Below are positions 1-5,796 of a DNA stretch of 6,351 nucleotides, one piece after another (within the stretch, counting starts at the first letter, position 1; every line of letters begins with the position of its first letter). The notes beneath the pieces are model-generated. The model was given only the letters and a program-made list of their open reading frames with translations, was not told the DNA's origin and did no database searches. Origin of the DNA: Bacteroidota bacterium (GTDB lineage Bacteria; Bacteroidota; Bacteroidia; Chitinophagales; Saprospiraceae); contig QQUB01000842.1 of assembly GCA_008501835.1 (NCBI GenBank), forward strand, positions 1-6,351, in the 5' to 3' direction. Made by a program: the position numbers and the translations under genes.

Positions 1-1509
1 ACATTTGGAGAAGTTAATGACCTGATTCAGGCTGAATACCCCGATGCTGATCTAGACGAATTAAGAGCGTATACTGATTTCGTATTCTGGGATAAAGTAT
101 TCAGAGGCCAGGATGTACTTCGAAATAAAGCTGCTTTTGCTCTCAACCAGATCTTTGTGGTTTCTACCAGAAGTATACGTCTCAACGGCCAGGGATTTGG
201 TGGCTCGGACTACTACGATATTCTCTATGATGGAGCCTTTGGCAACTTTAGGGATATTATGTCTGAGGTGACCTTGCACCCGATCATGGGGTATTATCTT
301 AGTCATTTGCATAACAGGAAAGGAGATCCGGCATTGGGAACTTTGCCAGACGAAAATTATGCCCGGGAGATTATGCAGTTGTTTACCATTGGTTTGTACG
401 AACTCAATAATGATGGTAGCTACAAACTGGATGAAGACGGAGAAAGAATTCCTACTTATGATATCCTCGATATTCAGGAATTGGCAAAAGTTTTTACCGG
501 CCTTTCCGGAGGTGCCTGGAATGTTGAGAATTTCCCAAATCTCGAAGGGCAGCCACTGACTTTCGGAAATGCCCTGAACAGATATGACCTTACGGTTCCA
601 ATGATCATGTGGCAACAACACCACGAACCGGGACCAAAAGTTATGATCGACGGTACAGTCATCCCTGCCGGGCAGCCAGGTATGCAGGATATTGACCAGG
701 CGCTGGATGTTTTGTTCAATCATCCTAATGTAGGGCCATTCATAGCCATTCGATTAATCCAGCAGTTGGTAAAATCCAATCCTACGCCTGCTTACATCAA
801 CAGAGTAGCCAGTGCTTTTAACAATAATGGACATGGTGAAAGAGGGGATATGCAGGCAGTTTTCAGAGCTGTGCTGACCGATCCTGAAGCCAGAGATTGC
901 ATTTGGATAGATGATCCTAAAACCGGAAAATTAAGACAGCCTCTTGAAAGGTTCACCACCGTTTGCCGGGCATTTGATATTGATAGTCCTTCAGGAAAAC
1001 TGTGGATGAGTGATGCCGGATTCTTATTTGACAGAGTGGAACAAACTTTCATGGGAGCGCCGACGGTTTTCAATTTTTTTACGCCCTTTTACGCGGAGGA
1101 CGACTATGTTGCTCCCAATGATATGGTCTCGCCTGAGTTTCAAATTTTACATTCCGTTACAGCCATTCACTATCTGAATTGGATGGAAGATATGTTGACA
1201 GGTCAGCCTTTTCGGAACTTTACAGGTGTCAATCCCAACAATCCGAGACTGGTTAATAATAATGCAGATGCACCATTTCTTGACTTTTCGGACGAGATCG
1301 ATGTGTTGGAAAGCGATGGAGTCTCCGCATTGATTGATCGTCTGGATTTGATCCTTTGTCATGGTGAGTTATCCGATGGTTCCAAAACCATTATTGGAGA
1401 TACCATCACTGCGCTGCAGGATGCACCGGGCAACTTCTCTTCCGAGACTTTGGTTAAATCAGCTATTTACTTCATAGTCGTTGCAGCTGATTATACCATC
1501 TTAAAGTAG
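1..1509 (+). CDS. DUF1800 family protein, 5' end outside window
   Basis: The frame is open from the first base to the TAG at 1507-1509, giving 502 visible residues (numbered here from base 1). The ATG at 157 is internal: the residues before it already match the family, with RNKAAFALNQIFVVS at about 41-55, so the true start lies upstream. Further family hallmarks are ENYAREIMQLFTIGLYELN at 118-136, IAIRLIQQLVKSNPTPAYI at 248-266, and GAPTVFNFFTPFY near 352-364. The C-terminus (LVKSAIYFIVVAADYTILK) matches the usual family ending. Known: DUF1800 proteins are large, mostly helical, usually exported, and very often encoded next to DUF1501; I know of no established reaction. No sorting tail is visible at this C-terminus, and the export signal, if any, is outside the window. 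The DUF1501 gene follows after 45 bp, so co-transcription is likely. Family assignment is firm; function is unknown. Confidence 0.93.
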   Translation, partial: TFGEVNDLIQAEYPDADLDELRAYTDFVFWDKVFRGQDVLRNKAAFALNQIFVVSTRSIRLNGQGFGGSDYYDILYDGAFGNFRDIMSEVTLHPIMGYYLSHLHNRKGDPALGTLPDENYAREIMQLFTIGLYELNNDGSYKLDEDGERIPTYDILDIQELAKVFTGLSGGAWNVENFPNLEGQPLTFGNALNRYDLTVPMIMWQQHHEPGPKVMIDGTVIPAGQPGMQDIDQALDVLFNHPNVGPFIAIRLIQQLVKSNPTPAYINRVASAFNNNGHGERGDMQAVFRAVLTDPEARDCIWIDDPKTGKLRQPLERFTTVCRAFDIDSPSGKLWMSDAGFLFDRVEQTFMGAPTVFNFFTPFYAEDDYVAPNDMVSPEFQILHSVTAIHYLNWMEDMLTGQPFRNFTGVNPNNPRLVNNNADAPFLDFSDEIDVLESDGVSALIDRLDLILCHGELSDGSKTIIGDTITALQDAPGNFSSETLVKSAIYFIVVAADYTILK

Positions 1510-1554
1510 GAGGTCATTTCTACCATTTTTACACTCAATTGAAAATCAAAAATA

Positions 1555-2970
1555 ATGTCAAAACATAAACATACACGCCGGGAGTTTTTGGGCCGGGTTA
1601 CGATGGGCTGTGCTTCCATTGGCGTGACTTCACTTTTTTCAGGTATTACCAATTTGGGGTTGATGAATGCCGCTGCGGCTGCTAACCGCCCTTTTAATCC
1701 TCCCTTCAATGGATACAAAGCACTGGTTTGTATCATGCTGCAAGGTGGAAATGACAGCTTCAATATGCTGGTGCCAAGAGGGGATTCAGAATATAATGAA
1801 TACGCTACTGTACGTGGAGGACTTGCTTTGTCTCAAAATGAATTGTTGCCCATCAATCCAACCAACGTTTCCGGACAGGAGTTCGGTCTGCATCCAAGTT
1901 TGACGAATTTGCAAACGATGTTTGAGGCTGGAAATGCAGCTTTTATTTCCAACGTTGGGGCACTTGTAGAACCAACGACGGTTTCGGATTTCCAAAACCA
2001 GACCGCCAATGTTCCGCTGGGACTATTTTCCCATTTAGATCAACGGATTCACTGGCAAACAAGCGTTCCACAGAACATCAATTCCTTAGGTTGGGGAGGA
2101 AGACTTGCGGATATTCTTTATACCAACAACGCCAATCAGGATATATCGATGAACATATCTTTGGATGGTGTGAATATTTTCCAGCGGGGGAATATCATAA
2201 AGGAATATGCGATCAGTCATCAAAATACTGGCAGTGTATTGCTCAACGGGTCGTCGAGTAACAATTTTTACCAGACCATAAAACGTCAGACTCTCGATAA
2301 TCTGCTCGATCAGACTTACAATAATATTCTGGAGACTGCTTACTCAAATACGATAAGCGATTCAAATGGGAATTCCTTCTCCTTTAGTTCGGCTATTACC
2401 AACGGAACACCTATTACCACTGAATTTGGGAATGATGTGCTTTCGCAAAAACTGTTGATGGTAGCCAAAACTATTGCTGCCCGGGATATCCTGGGGGTGA
2501 GTAATCAAACCTTTTTCATTGAGTTTGGCGGTTTTGACACCCATGCTGACCTTTTGGATGATCATAATGATCTGATGGCACAATTGGATGTTGCGATTGC
2601 ATCTTTTCATGCAGCCATGGAAGAGTTGGGTGTTGGGAACGATGTTGTTGGTTTTACCATGTCTGATTTTGGAAGAAAATTATCTTCCAATGGAGATGGA
2701 GCCGATCATGCTTGGGGTGGAAATGCACTCGTATGGGGAAATGCAGTTGATGGGCAGAAACTTTATGGGCAATATCCGGAACTCTACCTGGGTAATTCCC
2801 TTGACATTGGTGGCGGGCGATTAATTCCTACCACTTCCTGTGATGAATATTTTGCAGAACTGGCGCTTTGGTTCGGGGCGTCCTCTTCCGACCTGGATCA
2901 GATCTTCCCGAACATTACTAATTTCTGGACACCAACACCTGATGGAGGTCCTCTGGGATTCATGGGATAA
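1555..2970 (+). CDS. DUF1501 family protein with Tat signal peptide
   Basis: This is a complete 471-residue protein. The ATG at 1555 is the first start after an in-frame TGA at 1540-1542, and its leader is A-rich with no Shine-Dalgarno site. The N-terminus has a twin-arginine motif (TRREFLG, R8-R9), then a hydrophobic stretch and an Ala-rich end near residues 39-43. This predicts Tat export, so folding or cofactor loading may occur in the cytoplasm. Family motifs are MLQGGNDSFNMLVP at about 61-74, FSHLDQRIHWQT near 158-169, EFGGFDTHADL at 323-333, and SDFGRKLSSNGDGADHAWGG at 370-389. Known: DUF1501 is related to the alkaline phosphatase/sulfatase superfamily fold, and the conserved Asp/His positions (D328, H330, D371, D384, H385) resemble metal-site residues. 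A hydrolase role is inference. The gene lies between DUF1800 and a secreted cytochrome-like protein, 29 bp before the latter, in a probable operon. Confidence 0.93.
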   Translation: MSKHKHTRREFLGRVTMGCASIGVTSLFSGITNLGLMNAAAAANRPFNPPFNGYKALVCIMLQGGNDSFNMLVPRGDSEYNEYATVRGGLALSQNELLPINPTNVSGQEFGLHPSLTNLQTMFEAGNAAFISNVGALVEPTTVSDFQNQTANVPLGLFSHLDQRIHWQTSVPQNINSLGWGGRLADILYTNNANQDISMNISLDGVNIFQRGNIIKEYAISHQNTGSVLLNGSSSNNFYQTIKRQTLDNLLDQTYNNILETAYSNTISDSNGNSFSFSSAITNGTPITTEFGNDVLSQKLLMVAKTIAARDILGVSNQTFFIEFGGFDTHADLLDDHNDLMAQLDVAIASFHAAMEELGVGNDVVGFTMSDFGRKLSSNGDGADHAWGGNALVWGNAVDGQKLYGQYPELYLGNSLDIGGGRLIPTTSCDEYFAELALWFGASSSDLDQIFPNITNFWTPTPDGGPLGFMG

Positions 2971-2999
2971 CAGTTCTCAAACAATTAAAATCAAAACAA

Positions 3000-4199
3000 A
3001 TGACTAAATATATCTTTATCATATTAAGCCTTTTCGGTACATTCAGCCTAAGTGCTCAATGTGTCGAGAATGGCAATTATTGGAATGAAAGTTGGGTGTC
3101 CTGTACAACTTCCGAAAACCCGAATCCTTTACGCGGAGATAATACCTATTGGGTTTTATACGAATTTCACGAGTCACAGTATATCGATTCAACCCATTTC
3201 TGGAATGCTAACAGAACCGGCGAAAGTGGCTGGGGTGCAAAGGATGTGGTTATTGACTATTCCGTTGACGGAGATTCCTGGATGGAACTGGGTACCTATG
3301 AATTCCCTCAGGCTCCTGAAACAAGTGATTACCAAGGTTTTTCCGGTCCAGATTTTGAAGGGCTCTTTTTAAAGAAAATTCTGATCACAATCCTCTCCAC
3401 TCATGACGAAGGTGCTTGTGCCTCCATTGCAGAAGTACAATTCGGTATTGATTCAACGGCCTGTTATGGGGTCATTGATGAATGTGGAATTTGCGACGGT
3501 CCCGGGGAAATCACCTGGTATCTGGATGCGGATGGTGATGGTCTGGGGGATGTGAATAATTCAATGGATGCCTGTACCCAACCGGCAGGTTATGTGGAGG
3601 ACAATACAGATCTATGTGACAACGGGTTCCTGGGGTGGTCGGATGTAGAGCGGATCTTTGAAACCAATGGTTGTATCAGTTGCCATGGTGGCGGTGCATC
3701 CGGTGGACTGGACCTTCGGTCATATGCTACAACAGCAGCCGGAGGGAATATTTGCGGCACAAGCCTGCTTTCCGGAACTACTTTAGTTGATATTATCACT
3801 ATAGCCGGGTATGATGGTTGTGGTACTATGATCCCATTTCCTTCGATGAACGACCGTATCAGTGCACCTTTAAGCGCACAGGACCTGGCACAATTACAGG
3901 CTTGGGTGGATGGCGGTGCACCAGAAGAATGTACAGATTTCATGACATCTACATCAGAATTAGCTGATTTGATGATCAATGTTTATCCTAATCCAGCCAC
4001 AGGTTTGATCCACATTGATGTACCTGCTCAATTACAATTTGAAGCGGTGATCTATGATGTGAATGGTAAAAAACTCTTGAGTGCCAAAAATGAATCCATG
4101 ATCCAAATCGAATCCTTACCAGGTGGTTTTTATCTGGTGGAGATCAATGATCTTGATTCCGCTGAAAAAGTTGTTAAGAAAATTGTGAAGATGGATTAA
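3000..4199 (+). CDS. Secreted discoidin-like / cytochrome c-like protein with T9SS type A sorting domain
   Basis: This is a complete 399-residue modular protein. Residues 1-19 form a Sec signal peptide, with likely cleavage after FSLSA before Q20. Residues about 25-150 resemble a discoidin (F5/8 type C-like) domain (WVSC, NPNPLRGD, HFWNANRTGESGWGAKDVVIDYS, ending in IAEVQFGID). Residues 155-207 form a Cys-containing linker with CGIC and an Asp-rich YLDADGDGLGD loop (D176, D178, D180, D184) that may bind calcium. Residues about 210-311 look like a small c-type cytochrome: C225-I-S-C228-H229 for covalent heme, GGLDLRSY, then M277-I-P279 as candidate sixth ligand, and LSAQDLAQLQAWVDGGAP. The last part resembles the planctomycete-type PSCyt1 pattern. 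Residues about 325-399 are a T9SS type A tail (INVYPNP start, GGFYLVEI, final K-rich strand). Inferred role: a surface-attached heme protein, possibly binding glycans and passing electrons. Heme loading is not shown by sequence alone. Confidence 0.88.
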   Translation: MTKYIFIILSLFGTFSLSAQCVENGNYWNESWVSCTTSENPNPLRGDNTYWVLYEFHESQYIDSTHFWNANRTGESGWGAKDVVIDYSVDGDSWMELGTYEFPQAPETSDYQGFSGPDFEGLFLKKILITILSTHDEGACASIAEVQFGIDSTACYGVIDECGICDGPGEITWYLDADGDGLGDVNNSMDACTQPAGYVEDNTDLCDNGFLGWSDVERIFETNGCISCHGGGASGGLDLRSYATTAAGGNICGTSLLSGTTLVDIITIAGYDGCGTMIPFPSMNDRISAPLSAQDLAQLQAWVDGGAPEECTDFMTSTSELADLMINVYPNPATGLIHIDVPAQLQFEAVIYDVNGKKLLSAKNESMIQIESLPGGFYLVEINDLDSAEKVVKKIVKMD

Positions 4200-4223
4200 C
4201 GAGAAGTTTCTCATTAGGTCACT

Positions 4224-4239
4224 AACGTCTGAAGACGTT
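4224..4239. repeat. Short perfect inverted repeat (6-bp stem, 4-nt loop)
   Basis: AACGTC and GACGTT are perfectly complementary around the loop TGAA, 25 bp after the stop codon of the cytochrome-like gene. A weaker GAGA/TCTC hairpin precedes it at 4201-4212. No T-run follows, so it is a poor classical terminator. It could be part of a larger interspersed repeat together with the hairpin at 4250-4310, or a transcript 3'-end stabiliser. Confidence 0.5.
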
Positions 4240-4249
4240 GAAGATATTC

Positions 4250-4310
4250 ATTTCAAGTTATAAACTTAAAATAGCATCATGCTTGTTGTTTTAAGTTTAT
4301 ACCTTTAAAT
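4250..4310. repeat. Large nested AT-rich inverted repeat, candidate bidirectional terminator
   Basis: The arms at 4250-4271 and 4289-4310 are 22 nt each and complementary at 20 positions. The inner 13 (TATAAACTTAAAA at 4259-4271, TTTTAAGTTTATA at 4289-4301) are perfect. The mismatches are C4254/T4306 and T4258/C4302. The 17-nt loop holds its own small palindrome, AGCATCATGCT at 4273-4283. The element starts 51 bp after the stop of the secreted cytochrome-like gene and ends well before the next start. That position suits transcript termination, with A/T-rich arms usable from either strand. A mobile palindromic repeat is the main alternative. Confidence 0.6.
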
Positions 4311-4388
4311 CGACATGCTTTATACCTTCATCCATGTGTTACAGGCAGAGAGCTCCTCAGAGGTCCCAAAAAATATTAATTTTACCCC

Positions 4389-4416
4389 GTTAACCGTTAG
4401 TCGTCAACCGTCAACC
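4389..4416 (+). repeat. Degenerate heptamer tandem repeat before the DUF2201 gene
   Basis: Four consecutive 7-bp units read GTTAACC, GTTAGTC, GTCAACC, GTCAACC; a fifth (GTAATAA) has decayed. The array ends 11 bp before the ATG at 4428 and therefore lies in the likely 5' untranslated leader. It also contains the in-frame TAG (4398-4400) that limits how far upstream the next gene can begin. Its function is unknown; copy number could vary between strains. Confidence 0.6.
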
Positions 4417-4427
4417 GTAATAATTTC

Positions 4428-5663
4428 ATGACCAACCAAAACATCCTGGAAGAAATTACCCGGACGAGCATCCAGCTCATCCTGAAAGAGCCTTTTTACG
4501 GTCACTTTTTTTCCAACCTCGTGCGGGAGGTTTCGGATGTAGTGAGTACTATGGGCGTTGCTGCCCGCGAGGATGGTTTGGTTACCTTAAGTGTGAATGA
4601 ACGGTTCTGGAACAAGGAACTGACCTCAGAGGAGTATAGGTATGGTGTATTGAAACACGAAATTCTGCATGTACTCTTTAAGCACATCCTGATGATCGGC
4701 GACTATTCTAATCGGCAGATTGCCAATGTGGCCATGGATATGGTAGTCAACCAGTATATCGATAAACGCCAATTGCCCGGAGAGCCGGTTTTGATAGAAA
4801 ACTTCCGGGATATGAATCTAAAGCGCGATGAAGCAGTGAATTATTATTATGAGAAATTGCTGGCGCTTTATCGAAGTGAGGTTAGAAAGCAGGATCCAAG
4901 TGATTCTTTTAAGGCTTTGAAGAAATATATCGATGGGCATTCTGACTACGAACTATCATCTGGCCTTGGAGATCATGGCCAGTGGAGACCGCTTACCGAA
5001 GCAGAAAGAAAAGTGATTGAAGGAGGCATTGATTCTATGATCAAAAATGTGGTGGACCGGGTAGGGAGTTCTCCCCAGTTCGGTAAGCTTCCGTGGGGGA
5101 TTCGAAGTTATCTGAAGAATTACCAGGTTGTTGCCGGTCCGGTTTTGGATTGGCGAAGGGTGTTACGCTTGTTTTCTGCCACCAGTTCAAAAACCTTCCT
5201 GAAAAACACCATAAAGCGTTTTTCCAAGCGTTATGGCACGGTTCCGGGCATTAAGGTTAGACACAAAAATAAATTACTGATAGCAGTAGATACCTCTGGC
5301 AGTACATCATCGGCGGATCATGCCAGGTTCTTTAAAGAAATTCAACACATTTACAGGCAAGGAGCGGAGATCATGGTAGTGGAGTGCGATACCCAAATTC
5401 AAAAATCATACCTTTATGGCGGCCAGGTACCCGATTATGTCTCCGGAAGGGGAGGAACCAGTTTCGAGCAGCCTATAAAATTTGCTAATGAGGAGTATTT
5501 CCCTGATGCCATCATTTATTTCACCGATGGACATGCGGAAGCTCCGGAAACTATTCCCAGGGCACCAATGCTTTGGGTTGTGACTTCCGGAGGTGTGCCT
5601 GAAAATCAGGGCGTGTGGGATAAATTGCCTGGAAGGAAAGTTAAGATGAACAAAGTTAATTGA
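4428..5663 (+). CDS. DUF2201 protein: HExxH metallopeptidase-like domain plus VWA-like domain
   Basis: This is a complete 411-residue protein with no signal peptide or membrane segment, so probably cytoplasmic. The N-terminal half (about 10-250) matches the putative metallopeptidase domain of DUF2201 proteins: H77-E78-I-L-H81 inside LKHEILHVLFKH, followed by NVAMDMVVNQYI (100-111), where D104 could be a third ligand. The C-terminal half (about 280-405) is a VWA-like domain with a complete MIDAS-type set: D288-T-S290-G-S292, T344 in GRGGTSF, and D367 in YFTDGHAE. CDTQIQ at 320-325 is also typical. Known: such proteins are usually encoded beside MoxR-type AAA+ ATPases and are thought to act with them as metal-dependent binding or chaperone-like partners; peptidase activity is not established. 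The start is bounded by an in-frame TAG at 4398. A leucine-rich-repeat gene follows after 133 bp. Family call is strong; the substrate is unknown. Confidence 0.92.
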   Translation: MTNQNILEEITRTSIQLILKEPFYGHFFSNLVREVSDVVSTMGVAAREDGLVTLSVNERFWNKELTSEEYRYGVLKHEILHVLFKHILMIGDYSNRQIANVAMDMVVNQYIDKRQLPGEPVLIENFRDMNLKRDEAVNYYYEKLLALYRSEVRKQDPSDSFKALKKYIDGHSDYELSSGLGDHGQWRPLTEAERKVIEGGIDSMIKNVVDRVGSSPQFGKLPWGIRSYLKNYQVVAGPVLDWRRVLRLFSATSSKTFLKNTIKRFSKRYGTVPGIKVRHKNKLLIAVDTSGSTSSADHARFFKEIQHIYRQGAEIMVVECDTQIQKSYLYGGQVPDYVSGRGGTSFEQPIKFANEEYFPDAIIYFTDGHAEAPETIPRAPMLWVVTSGGVPENQGVWDKLPGRKVKMNKVN

Positions 5664-5680
5664 AAGATGTTTAGGAAAAC

Positions 5681-5731
5681 GTACCCACCGAAGCTGTCTT
5701 CCTGGCCAGGCAAGATTCATTCGGTGAGTAC
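5681..5731. repeat. Two-tier 51-nt hairpin after the DUF2201 gene
   Basis: The outer arms GTACCCACCGAA (5681-5692) and TTCGGTGAGTAC (5720-5731) pair at 11 of 12 positions, with one mismatch at C5685/A5727. Inside, TCTT-CCT (5697-5703) pairs with AGG-AAGA (5708-5715, C5711 bulged) around a GGCC loop. It begins 17 bp after the TGA of the DUF2201 gene, and a short AATTTTCT tract (5738-5745) follows. It could act as a factor-independent terminator or attenuator between this gene and the next, or be one copy of a REP-like palindrome. It is richer in G+C than the surrounding spacer. Confidence 0.6.
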
Positions 5732-5753
5732 GACCGTAATTTTCTGATAATCT

Positions 5754-5788
5754 AAAGGTCAAAAAGTCCGAAGGTCTTTTTAAAGTCC
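5754..5788 (+). repeat. Degenerate GGTC/AGTC short repeat before the LRR gene
   Basis: Three octamer-spaced units (AAAGGTCA, AAAAGTCC, GAAGGTCT at 5754-5777) are followed by a further AAAGTCC (5782-5788), and AAAGT touches the start codon context. It ends 8 bp before the ATG at 5797. The sequence can also fold weakly (AAAAAG at 5761-5766 with CTTTTT at 5776-5781). The placement parallels the heptamer array before the DUF2201 gene, although the unit differs. Confidence 0.45.
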
Positions 5789-5796
5789 TTAAAGTA

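Noticed and set aside
157..159. ATG as the start of the DUF1800 gene
   Set aside because: Family-typical residues are encoded upstream in the same open frame from base 1, so this Met is internal.
61..723. A 220-residue open frame on the - strand
   Set aside because: It lies wholly antisense to the DUF1800 gene, has no recognisable motif, and the + strand frame matches its family throughout.
1508..1513. AGGAGG resembling a Shine-Dalgarno site for the DUF1501 gene
   Set aside because: It overlaps the previous stop codon and lies about 41 bp before the ATG, too far for ribosome positioning; Bacteroidota leaders generally lack such sites.
3590..3979. A 129-residue open frame on the - strand
   Set aside because: It is antisense to the cytochrome-like and linker regions of a well-supported gene; its Pro/Ser-rich composition is what the reverse complement of Gly-rich codons gives.
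4361..4386. AT-rich AAAAAATATTAATTTT tract as a promoter
   Set aside because: It has a weak palindrome but no TTTG/TAnnTTTG pair as expected for Bacteroidota housekeeping promoters, so I could not support a promoter call.
4389..4416. Possible CRISPR array or iteron origin
   Set aside because: The units are 7 bp with no spacers, there are no cas or rep genes nearby, and the array is short.
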